From NCBI GenBank assembly GCA_020633125.1, contig JACKEH010000021.1, positions 1-63,497 of the forward strand: a DNA stretch of 63,497 bases, read 5' to 3'. Under the pieces are notes generated by a model that saw nothing but the letters and a program-made list of their open reading frames with translations, made no database searches and had not been told where the DNA came from. The stretch's first letter is position 1. The number at the start of each line of letters is the position of its first letter. This document shows positions 8,069-15,645 of this stretch, one piece after another. Source of the DNA: Sandaracinus sp. GTDB lineage: Bacteria; Myxococcota_A; Polyangia; Polyangiales; Houyiibacteriaceae. Both the position numbers and the translations under genes were made by a program.

Positions 8069-8872
8069 TCAGAACACGAGGTCGGCGAGGTCCTGTAGGG
8101 CGCCGCGTGCCTCCGGGTCGTCGGTGAGCGGCGCCACGATCGCGTGTGCACAAGCGACGCGAGGGGCGATGCCACCGGCGATCAGACGCGCCGCGCCGAC
8201 CAGCAATCGCGTCGACACCGTCTCCGCGAGCCCGAGCTCGGAGAGCGCCCGAATCTTGCGCGCGAGCACCACCAGACGCTTCGCCACCGCGAGCTCGACC
8301 TGCGCTTCGGTGGCGACGACCTCCGCTTCGATCGGTGGCTCGGGGTAGGTGAAGTCGATGCCGACGAAGCGTTGCCGCGTCGAGGGTTTGAGCTCCTTCG
8401 GCCCGCGCCGGTAGCCCGGGTTGAAGCTCGCGACCAACTGGAAGCTCGGCGGTGCTTCGAGCTCTTCGGCGTGTCGATCGACGTAGAGCGCGCGTCGGTG
8501 GTCGGTGAGCGGATGCAACACCACGATCACGTCCTCGCGCGCTTCGGCGACCTCGTCGAGGTAGAGAATGGCGCCCTCACGCACCGCGCGCGTGACGGGG
8601 CCGTCCTGCCAGACGGTGTCGCCTCCGCGGACCAGCCAACGACCGAGCAGGTCGGCGGCGCTGGTTTCGTCGTTGCACGCGACGGTCACGAGGTCTCGGT
8701 CGAGCTTCGCGGCCATCGCCTCGACGAAGCGCGACTTGCCGCAGCCGGTCGGCCCCTTGAGCAACACCGGCAGACGGGCCGAGTGCGCGGCGAGGAAGAC
8801 CGACTCCTCGTGGCCCGTCGCGCGGTAGTAGGGCGCGGCGCGCTCGCTCGTTCGTTCGGCCACGGCGCGCAT
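8069..8872 (-). CDS. norQ: NorQ, MoxR-type AAA+ ATPase
   Basis: AAA+ chaperone of 267 aa that partners with NorD in activating cNOR. Walker A is GPTGCGKS (residues 40-47), Walker B ILYLDE (102-107), and a sensor-type segment reads QLVASFNPGYRR. Family members add the non-haem iron to NorB. The ATG at 8872 shares one base with the norB stop (TGATG), so it is translationally coupled to norB. Length and motif order match NorQ/CbbQ proteins. Nothing appears degraded. Confidence 0.93.
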   Translation of the reverse strand: MRAVAERTSERAAPYYRATGHEESVFLAAHSARLPVLLKGPTGCGKSRFVEAMAAKLDRDLVTVACNDETSAADLLGRWLVRGGDTVWQDGPVTRAVREGAILYLDEVAEAREDVIVVLHPLTDHRRALYVDRHAEELEAPPSFQLVASFNPGYRRGPKELKPSTRQRFVGIDFTYPEPPIEAEVVATEAQVELAVAKRLVVLARKIRALSELGLAETVSTRLLVGAARLIAGGIAPRVACAHAIVAPLTDDPEARGALQDLADLVF

Positions 8873-10269
8873 CACTCCGCCGCCCCCGGCGCGGTCTCCA
8901 AGGCGACTTCGTCCTCGGGCTCGTCGTCTTCCGCCGGACGCCCGCCTTGGACCTCTCCCTTGGGCAGACCGTGGCGGATGAAGTTGTAGAGGAACGCGAT
9001 CACGCCGAGCGTGAAGAGCGAGGCGGCGAGGATGAGGCCCCAGAAGTGCACCTCGATCTCGGTCTGCACCGCGAGGAACTCCATGCCCATGCGGCGCTCG
9101 AGCACCACCTGCGTGACGCCCGCCACCGCGAACGCGAGGGTCATCGCGATCATGCCGATGTTCGACGTCCAGAACGCGAAGGTCGCGCTCGGGGTGTCGT
9201 AGAGCTTGCGGCCCGTCAGCAGCGGCATCGTGTACGAGATGATCGCGAGCACGAGCATCGCGTAGGCGCCCCAGAAGGCCATGTGCCCATGCATCGCCGT
9301 CACCAGGGTGCCGTGCGTGTACATGTTCACCTGCGGGATCGTGTGGGCGAACCCCAAGAAGCCCGCGCCGACGAAGGACATCACGCACGTGCCCACGGTC
9401 CACGCGAGCGCCGTCCGGTTCGGGTGTTTTCGACCGCCCTTCTTCGCCATCGTGATGCCGTAGATGGCCATGCCGAGGAACGCGAGCGGCTCCAGCGCGC
9501 TGAAGATGCCGCCGATCCAGAGCCAATAGCGGGGCGTACCGATGTAGTAGTAGTGGTGACCGGTGCCGAGGATGCCGGACAAGAAGGTCAGGCCGACGAT
9601 CACGTAGAGCCACTTCTCGATGATCTCGCGGTCGATGCCGGTGAGCTTGATGAGCAGGAAGGCGAGGATGCCGCCCATGATCAGCTCCCAGACGCCCTCG
9701 ACCCAGAGGTGCACGACCCACCAACGCCAGTAGGAGTCCTCGGTCTGGTTGTCGGTCGGAATCATGCCCGGCAGGTAGAGCAGCGCCGCCATGAGCAGAC
9801 CGAAGAAGAGCACCGACGAGGTCGTCGTGATGCGCTTCCCCTTCCAGATCGTCATCGCGATGTTCGCAATGAAGAGCAGCACGTCGACCACGACGAGGAA
9901 GTCGAGAGGTCGCGGGATTTCGAGGAACTTGCGGCCTTCGAACCAGCCCACGTGAAAGCCGACGATGGCCGTCACGCCGACCACGACCAGCGCGACGAGC
10001 TGCACCTTCGCGAGCATCGGCCAGTAGAGCTCGCGCTCGCTCTCTTCGGGAATGATGTAGTACGCGGCGCCCATGAAACCGGCGAGATTCCACATCACGA
10101 GCAGGTTCGTGTGGGTCGCGCGGGCGGTGTGAAAGGGGATCAGGTCGTGCAGACCGTCCATGCCGGCGTGGGCGAAGCCCATGATGAAGCCGTAGACGAT
10201 CTGCAGTCCGAACAGGAGCATGCAGGTGGCGAAGAACCAGTACGCGATGCGCTGCGATTCGTATTTCAT
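8872..10269 (-). CDS. norB: Nitric oxide reductase large subunit NorB (cNOR)
   Basis: Integral membrane haem b / haem b3-FeB subunit that reduces NO to N2O; 465 aa with twelve apparent membrane segments. Ligands are all present with the spacing of characterised cNOR: low-spin haem H53 and H329, haem b3 H327, FeB H187, H238, H239, and the key glutamates E191 and E260. There is no N-terminal quinol-oxidase extension, so it is the cytochrome-dependent form and needs NorC, which lies 18 bases upstream. The C-terminal 25 residues are an acidic Glu/Asp-rich tail (EDDEPEDEVALE) outside the conserved domain. Confidence 0.96.
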   Translation of the reverse strand: MKYESQRIAYWFFATCMLLFGLQIVYGFIMGFAHAGMDGLHDLIPFHTARATHTNLLVMWNLAGFMGAAYYIIPEESERELYWPMLAKVQLVALVVVGVTAIVGFHVGWFEGRKFLEIPRPLDFLVVVDVLLFIANIAMTIWKGKRITTTSSVLFFGLLMAALLYLPGMIPTDNQTEDSYWRWWVVHLWVEGVWELIMGGILAFLLIKLTGIDREIIEKWLYVIVGLTFLSGILGTGHHYYYIGTPRYWLWIGGIFSALEPLAFLGMAIYGITMAKKGGRKHPNRTALAWTVGTCVMSFVGAGFLGFAHTIPQVNMYTHGTLVTAMHGHMAFWGAYAMLVLAIISYTMPLLTGRKLYDTPSATFAFWTSNIGMIAMTLAFAVAGVTQVVLERRMGMEFLAVQTEIEVHFWGLILAASLFTLGVIAFLYNFIRHGLPKGEVQGGRPAEDDEPEDEVALETAPGAAE

Positions 10270-10287
10270 GGCGTCCTCGGTCCGGGC

Positions 10288-10977
10288 TCAGTTCTGAAGG
10301 GTCGCGAGGTAGTCCGAGAGCTGGCTGATGTGCTCGTCGGAGAGGGGGAGCTTCGGCATCGTCGTCCCGGGACGTACGGCGTCGGGGTCGGCCAGCCAGC
10401 GCGCGAAGTAGTCGCGGTCGAAGCGCGTTGCGATCCCGTCGAGCGACGGACCGACCGATCCACCGCGGCCTCCGACGGCGTGGCAGGCCACGCACATCTG
10501 GTTGAAGACGGCGGGGCGACCGTCGGCCACCGTGGCTTCCGGGGTGGTCCCCGCGGCGGAGGCCAGCGGAGGCGTCGGCGGGAAGCCGTTGAGGTCCATG
10601 CCGCCGACCCATTGGAGGAACGCGACCAGGTCGGCGATCTCCTCTTCCGTGAAGTCGTATTGCTGCATGCGGCGTTGACCCGGGTACATCGACTCGGGGT
10701 CACGGAGCATCGCCGCGATGAACTCCGGACCGCGGCGCTCGTACACACGCGTCAGCTCCGGCGCGTAGTAGGCGCCTTCGCCGAGGATCGTGTGGCATCC
10801 CATGCAGTTGGAGGCTTCGAAGAGGTGCTTGCCGCGAATGGCGGCTTCGGTCAGCTCGGCCTCGCGTGTCTGATCGGGGATCTTCTGGAACGTGTCCAGG
10901 GTCAAAAGCACGAACGCGAGGCCACACGCGGCCGTGCCCACGAGAAAGAACGTTCGAGCGGCGGACTTCGATAGCAT
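10288..10977 (-). CDS. norC: Nitric oxide reductase subunit NorC with a second cytochrome c domain
   Basis: Membrane-anchored cytochrome c subunit of cNOR. An N-terminal membrane helix (about 8-28) precedes the usual NorC haem site CMGCH at 58-62 with the HTILGEGAYYAPELTRVY signature. Unlike the common ~150-aa NorC, this one is 229 aa and has a second haem motif CVACH (162-166) followed by TTMPKLPLSDEHI with a likely axial Met207. The chain therefore carries two haems c, the second presumably an electron-entry domain. GGAG precedes the ATG at 10977. Its leader holds a 41-bp direct repeat and a distant FNR-like box. Confidence 0.93.
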   Translation of the reverse strand: MLSKSAARTFFLVGTAACGLAFVLLTLDTFQKIPDQTREAELTEAAIRGKHLFEASNCMGCHTILGEGAYYAPELTRVYERRGPEFIAAMLRDPESMYPGQRRMQQYDFTEEEIADLVAFLQWVGGMDLNGFPPTPPLASAAGTTPEATVADGRPAVFNQMCVACHAVGGRGGSVGPSLDGIATRFDRDYFARWLADPDAVRPGTTMPKLPLSDEHISQLSDYLATLQN

Positions 10978-11054
10978 CGGAGCTCTCCGGAAGGCTCGGT
11001 ACCGAGCGGGTCGATGGGACGGCGGTTGGTGAGGCGACGCGCAGGGGCGCTCGC

Positions 11055-11155
11055 ACCGGTGAGGCACCGGCGTCGAAGGCGTCGTGAGGAAGAGGTGGCG
11101 CGCGGGGCGTTCGGACCGGTGAGGCACCGGCGTCGAAGGCGTCGTGAGGAAGAGG
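11055..11155. repeat. Two 41-bp direct repeats in the norC leader
   Basis: An identical 41-bp sequence starting ACCGGTGAGGCACCGGCGTC occurs at 11055-11095 and 11115-11155 (60-bp period). It lies between the FNR-like box and norC, in a stretch with no gene. Each copy contains the internal half-repeat CACCGG. Flanking GGCGCGCGGG also recurs, with small differences. Confidence 0.85.
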
Positions 11156-11181
11156 CTGGGCGCGCGGGAGGGCGCCCACCA

Positions 11182-11193
11182 TGACCGATGTCA
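11182..11193. promoter_or_regulatory. FNR/DNR-like palindrome upstream of norC
   Basis: TGACCGATGTCA, one base different from the site before the radical SAM gene. It overlaps the ric stop codon and lies about 205 bases before norC, further than the other three sites; a promoter inside the repeat-bearing leader is possible. Confidence 0.5.
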
Positions 11194-11904
11194 GTCCGCT
11201 CGAGACGCGGCTTCTAGCTCGAGCACGCGCGGGAAGAGCACGTTGGTCTCGAGGTGAATGTGCAGGTGAAGGTCCTGCTCCATCTCGGCGAGACCTTGGT
11301 AGAGCGCGCGGTAGCTGCCGCACGCGTCGTCCGGAGGCGTGAGGTCGCCGGACAAGCGGCGAATGACCGCCAGCGCTTCGCCCGCGTCTTCGTGCTCCGC
11401 GTCCATCACGCGAATCGGGCCCGCCGCGGTGGCGAAGCACGCATCGACTCCGGGCGCGGTGCCGCAGAGGGAGAGGACGTAGGGGAAGAGGATGCGTTCT
11501 TCTTTGGTGAGGTGGGTCCGGAGCTCGTCGAGCAAGCCCAGAACGACCGGCTCGAGCTGGCGTAGCTCGGGGTGTCGGTCGCCGTGCACGCGCGCGACCT
11601 TGGTCATCAGCGCGTTCAAGCGCGGGAGCTCTTCCCACATGTAGACGTGGTGGACGTCGAGGATGTGGCGCACCAGCACGTCCACGGGGGCCTTTCGCCA
11701 ATCCGTGCTCGGGTCGGTCGCGCGCGGTGGTGTGCTCAAGGCGGCGACGATCACGCTCGGGTCGGTGCCGGAGCGCTCGCAGGCTTCGGCAAGCGACCGA
11801 CGCCCGCCGCAGCAATAGTCGATGCGGTGTTTCTCGAAGATCCGTGTGGCGTGAGGGATCGCCGCGGCGAGCTCTCCGACGGTGGTGCGAAGCGAGATGT
11901 CCAA
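11191..11904 (-). CDS. ric: Iron-sulfur cluster repair di-iron protein RIC (YtfE/ScdA)
   Basis: Cytosolic protein of 237 aa that repairs Fe-S clusters after NO or oxidative damage. It has the short N-terminal DUF542 domain with the paired cysteines in HRIDYCCGG (C31, C32), then a hemerythrin domain with LVRHILDVHHVYMWEELP, HLTKEERILFPYV, MDAEHEDAGEAL and HLHIHLETNVLFPRV. These are family hallmarks. It has its own FNR-like box centred 52 bases upstream, as expected for an NO-stress gene next to nitrite and NO reductases. Confidence 0.95.
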   Translation of the reverse strand: MDISLRTTVGELAAAIPHATRIFEKHRIDYCCGGRRSLAEACERSGTDPSVIVAALSTPPRATDPSTDWRKAPVDVLVRHILDVHHVYMWEELPRLNALMTKVARVHGDRHPELRQLEPVVLGLLDELRTHLTKEERILFPYVLSLCGTAPGVDACFATAAGPIRVMDAEHEDAGEALAVIRRLSGDLTPPDDACGSYRALYQGLAEMEQDLHLHIHLETNVLFPRVLELEAASRAD

Positions 11905-11950
11905 GGTGACCTCCGATTCGCAGCCTGAGGGCGGGCGGCGGAGCGGACGA

Positions 11951-11962
11951 TGATCCAGATCA
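11951..11962. promoter_or_regulatory. FNR/DNR-like palindrome before ric
   Basis: TGATCCAGATCA, an exact TGAT-N4-ATCA core, centred 52 bases upstream of the ric start codon. It is the closest of the four sites to the classical FNR half-sites. Confidence 0.65.
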
Positions 11963-11981
11963 GTCGACGCGTCGCGCCGTG

Positions 11982-12932
11982 TCAGCGGCGCAAGAGCACG
12001 TAGGCCACCAGCGCCGCGATCGCGAGCGCGATCGGGACCACGACGGAGAGGATCTTCGCGAGCGAATAGGGCGCGTCGCCGAAGACGAGTCGCGGATTTT
12101 GGCCGTGCACGACCGCGCGGTAGAGGCGGTCCCGGTAGCGGTAGGCGAGCACGTAACAGGGGAAGGCCCAGCGACGGGTGGTCAGGCGCTTGGGCAAGAC
12201 GACCGAGTGCACGTTGCGGACGCGATGACCGGGCACCGCCTCACGCGCGCGGCTGGCGGCTTGGGCTTCGAGCGCGCGTTGCACGATGAGGCGCGCGGCG
12301 GAGCGCTGAACGTCGAAGCGTTCGATCTGCGCGCCCTCCATCGCGTGCGGACGTTCGGTCGCGCTTTCGAGCGCGTAGCCGGGGGCGAGGCGACGGGTCT
12401 CCGTTTCGCTCAGACCGCGCGACGCGCTGACGAGGCTGGCGCGCAGGCTCATCGGCGTTTGGCCCGAATGCGGGGCCCAATCCGAGCGGCGGGAGCCGAA
12501 GTCGGAGTCGGCGGTCCAGCTCACGAGCGCTTCGACGTCGAAGGTCCATCCGACCCACCAGAGCGGCGTGAGCGTGTCGACGTTGGCGTCGGAGGCGAGG
12601 TCGTCGGGGCGAAACCAACCGAGCGAGCCGAGCCAGGCGCGCAGAGCGTCGCGGGCGGCGTCGGGCGCCACCGTGAAGGGCAGGTAGCCTTCGGCTTCTT
12701 CGATCGGGTCTTCGGATTCTTCGAGGTGCGCGACCGATCCGCAGAACGCGCAGCGCGGGGCCTGCGCGTGCACGTCGTAGGTGAGCGCGGCGCCGCAACC
12801 CTCGCAGCGCAAGACCCGCGCGACGCTTCGGTAGGGGCTTTCGCCTTCGGGCGGTGGTGGGCAGGGCAACGCGCAGACCGCGCAGCGCAGGTCGCCGGCC
12901 GAGAGCGGGCTGCCACAACGCGTGCAGGTCAT
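11982..12932 (-). CDS. Zinc-ribbon membrane-anchored protein, copy 2
   Basis: Unnamed 316-aa protein. The N-terminus carries repeated zinc-ribbon knuckles (MTCTRCGSPL, LRCAVCALPC, LRCEGCGAAL, PRCAFCGS). A Trp-rich middle (LTPLWWVGWTFDVEALVSW) follows, and the C-terminus ends in one hydrophobic helix (about 290-312) with a short LRR tail. Its ATG overlaps the stop of the preceding zinc-ribbon gene. Both proteins share the VSASRGL segment and overall layout, so they are tandem paralogues. A membrane quality-control or scaffold role is only a guess; no enzyme motif is visible. Confidence 0.8.
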   Translation of the reverse strand: MTCTRCGSPLSAGDLRCAVCALPCPPPPEGESPYRSVARVLRCEGCGAALTYDVHAQAPRCAFCGSVAHLEESEDPIEEAEGYLPFTVAPDAARDALRAWLGSLGWFRPDDLASDANVDTLTPLWWVGWTFDVEALVSWTADSDFGSRRSDWAPHSGQTPMSLRASLVSASRGLSETETRRLAPGYALESATERPHAMEGAQIERFDVQRSAARLIVQRALEAQAASRAREAVPGHRVRNVHSVVLPKRLTTRRWAFPCYVLAYRYRDRLYRAVVHGQNPRLVFGDAPYSLAKILSVVVPIALAIAALVAYVLLRR

Positions 12933-13831
12933 CGGCGCTCCGTCAGGAGCCAGATCGCGAGCACCACGAGCGCGCACGAGAGCACGATCGCCGTCATCAC
13001 CTTGATCCAGGAGGTCGGGGTGTTGGCGTGCACGCGGCCGGTCTGACCGTTCACGAGCAGCCGTACCGGAGGTTTGTCCTCGCGATAACGCACCGGGAGG
13101 ATCCAGAGCGGCACGAGCACGAGCTCGAGGTCTTCGTGCTCGAAGGTGGTCTGCCAGCGCAGGCTGCGATGCGAGTCGCCGGGCATGAAACGCGCGAGCC
13201 GCTTGCCCACCGCGTTCGAGGCTTCGGTGCGTGCTTCCTGCGCGACCTCGGCCGGCGCGAGCGTCGGCTCTTCGGTCGCCCAACCGGAGATGAGCCGCGG
13301 CGCGTAGCGTTTGATCGCGCGCCAATCGAACGGCTCGATCGATTCGAGCTCGACGTTCGGAAGACCACGCGACGCGGAGACCACGTGGTCGCCGACGAAG
13401 GACGAGCAGCGCCCGGAGAGGCTTCGCCACTCGGTCTCGGTGCGGGTGCGCGTGCGGGTGACGGTCTTGCCGTTCTCGGTCGTCGTGTAGGTCTCGGTGA
13501 CGGTGTAGTTCTCGCCGATTTGCGCTTCGTACGCCGTGTGCGCGACCGCGGTGTAGAGGTAGGCCGGCAGGTAGATGCCGCGGACGTCGTCGACCTTCGC
13601 TTTGCGAAACGAGGTCGGCGCGAAGAAGGGACGGCGCACGAAGGCGCGCGCGGTCTCGAGCGCGCGCTCGGGCGTGACGACGAAGGCGAGGCCGAAGGTC
13701 GGCGAGGGACGGTCCGCGCTCGGCGGGCGATCGATCACCTGCGGCGAGCCGCAATAGAGGCACTTGCCGGTGCGGCGATCGTCTTCGATCTCGACCCGTG
13801 CGCCGCAGGCTTGGCATTCGAAGGACGCCAT
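12929..13831 (-). CDS. Zinc-ribbon membrane-anchored protein, copy 1
   Basis: Unnamed 300-aa protein with an N-terminal zinc ribbon (CQACG ... CLYCGS). A beta-rich middle includes a Thr-rich run (YTVTETYTTTENGKTVTRTR), the shared VSASRGL motif and PLWILPVRYREDKPPVRLLVNGQTG. One C-terminal membrane helix (about 272-292) ends in LLTERR. It forms a coupled pair with the next gene (ATGA overlap). I start it at 13831, where zinc-ribbon homology begins; the open frame upstream has no Cys knuckles and is Arg-rich. Function unknown. Confidence 0.8.
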   Translation of the reverse strand: MASFECQACGARVEIEDDRRTGKCLYCGSPQVIDRPPSADRPSPTFGLAFVVTPERALETARAFVRRPFFAPTSFRKAKVDDVRGIYLPAYLYTAVAHTAYEAQIGENYTVTETYTTTENGKTVTRTRTRTETEWRSLSGRCSSFVGDHVVSASRGLPNVELESIEPFDWRAIKRYAPRLISGWATEEPTLAPAEVAQEARTEASNAVGKRLARFMPGDSHRSLRWQTTFEHEDLELVLVPLWILPVRYREDKPPVRLLVNGQTGRVHANTPTSWIKVMTAIVLSCALVVLAIWLLTERR

Positions 13832-13903
13832 GGCGGGGGAAGGGTGGCGCGAGGCGACGTGGCGCGTCCACCGTGGCCGCGCGCGATGCGCGACAGCCAC
13901 GAA

Positions 13904-13991
13904 GACCGAGCTCGAGACGGAGTCCGTCCTCACGGAGTCGTCGTCCGAGACGCGGACCGAGCTCGAGACGGAGTGCTTCGTGTTCTCTCCG
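13904..13991. repeat. Short direct repeat with a related copy near 21.3 kb
   Basis: GACCGAGCTCGAGACGGAGT occurs at 13904-13923 and 13955-13974 (51-bp period), followed by GCTTCGTGTTCTCTCCG at 13975-13991. A related block with GTCCGAGACGCAGACCGAG and the identical 17-mer lies at about 21312-21376. Both are in non-coding or degenerate DNA. Confidence 0.7.
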
Positions 13992-14046
13992 CACACCAAC
14001 GAGGCGGATTGCGCCTCCGTCGCCGAGTCGATCGCGGGGGGGCGTG

Positions 14047-14673
14047 CTAGCTCATCCGAGCGGCTTGGTAGGCCTGCACGTCGAGGATGCCGAAGAAGGC
14101 GCCCATCTCCGGACACGCCTGCAGTGCTCCTAGCGCCGACTGGAAGTCTTCGGAGCTCCGCCAGCCGATCAACACGACGCGGTTGCCGTCGTCGTCGACG
14201 AGCTCGCGGTCGAAGAGATGGCCGGGCTGCTCGGCGATGCGGTCGAAGAAGCCCTTTCGCGCGGCCTGGAACTGCTCCTCGCTCACGCCCGCCTTGGGGC
14301 GTCGGACCGCCACCTCGAGCACCTGGTCCGGGCCCTGGAGCTCGTCCTCGAGGTGAAAGGGCTCGCCGTCGGCCGTCCGGACCTGGACGAAGGCCCGCAT
14401 GTCGACCTTCGAGAAGACCGCCCGCGCCTCCGCCGTCGGCATCAGCTTTCCGCTCGCGGCGGCGAAGTCCGCAGCGCTTCGCCATCGCGTGAGCCCGACG
14501 AGCACTCGGGTCTGATCCGGCTCGGGCATCGTGAAGAACGACTCGAAGGTCCAGTCGCGCTCCACCCCGGGTTGCTCCTGCAGAACGCGAAGGAAGTCGG
14601 CGCGCGCCTGAGGGTAGGAGGTGGTCTGGTCGGGCTTCACGGCTTGAATCGCGATCTCGTAGACGTGGCTCAT
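14047..14673 (-). CDS. Tandem dimeric alpha/beta-barrel protein (ABM-like)
   Basis: Cytosolic 208-aa protein made of two similar halves. Each has the beta-alpha-beta pattern of antibiotic-biosynthesis-monooxygenase/EthD-like ferredoxin folds: YEIAIQAVKP...ARADFLRVLQEQPGVERDW in the first and VLEVAVRRPKAGVSEEQFQAARKGFFDRIAEQPGH in the second. Catalytic residues cannot be assigned. It sits downstream of a lipoprotein with the same fold twice (86-base gap), so the two genes are probably an operon with related ligands. The LysR gene facing them may be the regulator. Function not known. Confidence 0.75.
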   Translation of the reverse strand: MSHVYEIAIQAVKPDQTTSYPQARADFLRVLQEQPGVERDWTFESFFTMPEPDQTRVLVGLTRWRSAADFAAASGKLMPTAEARAVFSKVDMRAFVQVRTADGEPFHLEDELQGPDQVLEVAVRRPKAGVSEEQFQAARKGFFDRIAEQPGHLFDRELVDDDGNRVVLIGWRSSEDFQSALGALQACPEMGAFFGILDVQAYQAARMS

Positions 14674-14759
14674 CGTGTTCTCCTGGTGGGTGTGCACGGG
14701 GGACTGCGCCCGGCGTACGAGCGCGAGGTGGGCGATCGGGGTCGCTCGGCGAACGACGG

Positions 14760-15509
14760 TCAGCGAACGACGCTGCTGACGTAGGCGGTCGCGGGCGGGT
14801 AGCCGAAGAGGAACGCGGCGGTGGCGGGGTCGTCGACGAAGCGCTCGTTGCCGAGCACGCCGAAGAACGCTTCCTGGCTCTCGTAGACGGTCATGCCGAC
14901 CACCGTGTTGGGGTCGAGCACCGAGACCCACTGGTACTCCGCCACGAAACCAGGCTGGTCGCGAAGGAGCGCGAGGAAGCCGTCCCGTGCGGCTTCGTAC
15001 GCCGCTTGGTCGAAGCCCTCGTAGGCCGACAAGTCGCGTACGGCGATTTCGAGGACCTGGCCCGGCTGGTCGGCGATGGCGGCCAGGTCGACGGGCTGAG
15101 CCGCGTCCAAGGGTCGCAACGCCGTGAAGGCCTCGGGGGTGAACGTCGCGAAGAACGCCGCCGCCTCGGGCGACGAACCGAGCGCTTCGCCCGCCGCACC
15201 GAACGCCTCGGACGTCGCGTACTGCGTCATGCCGACGAACACGGGCGCGGTCGGGGCCGCCTGGCTGCCGAAGTCGAAGAACGCCCGAAGCTCGCGGTCG
15301 ACCTCCACGCCGTCTCGTTCGCGCAGCCGGGCGACGAAGGCATCGCGCGCGGCCTCGAACTCGGCGATGTCTTGCCCGTCGTCGAGCCGCCGCACGGCCA
15401 GCTCGATCACCGGCTCCGAGTCGCGCTCCTCCGGGGTGTCGTCGCAGGCGCCGACGAGGGTGACAGCCATGGAAACGAGAGCGAGGAGGGGGCGACGCGA
15501 GGCATGCAT
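14760..15509 (-). CDS. Lipoprotein with two ABM-like barrel repeats
   Basis: Lipoprotein of 249 aa: signal peptide with lipobox LVGAC (C22), then two repeats of the same fold as the next gene. The shared pattern is ELAVRRLDDGQDIAEFEAARDAFVARLRERDGVE in the first half and LEIAVRDLSAYEGFDQAAYEAARDGFLALLRDQPGF in the second. It is an envelope paralogue of the cytosolic protein downstream. It starts at 15509, and a LysR gene is transcribed away 136 bases upstream, the usual arrangement for a LysR-controlled target. No enzymatic motif recognised. Confidence 0.75.
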   Translation of the reverse strand: MHASRRPLLALVSMAVTLVGACDDTPEERDSEPVIELAVRRLDDGQDIAEFEAARDAFVARLRERDGVEVDRELRAFFDFGSQAAPTAPVFVGMTQYATSEAFGAAGEALGSSPEAAAFFATFTPEAFTALRPLDAAQPVDLAAIADQPGQVLEIAVRDLSAYEGFDQAAYEAARDGFLALLRDQPGFVAEYQWVSVLDPNTVVGMTVYESQEAFFGVLGNERFVDDPATAAFLFGYPPATAYVSSVVR

Positions 15510-15645
15510 GGGGGACTCCGAACGGAAGGGCCGTCGTGACGACCGGTTTCTTCGACGGCGAACCTACGTGTCCCCGCTACGCGCACACAGGTGGTATCCA
15601 TTGGACGAATCGGCATCGAAATCGGAACGAGTGCCGGAGAGCGCG

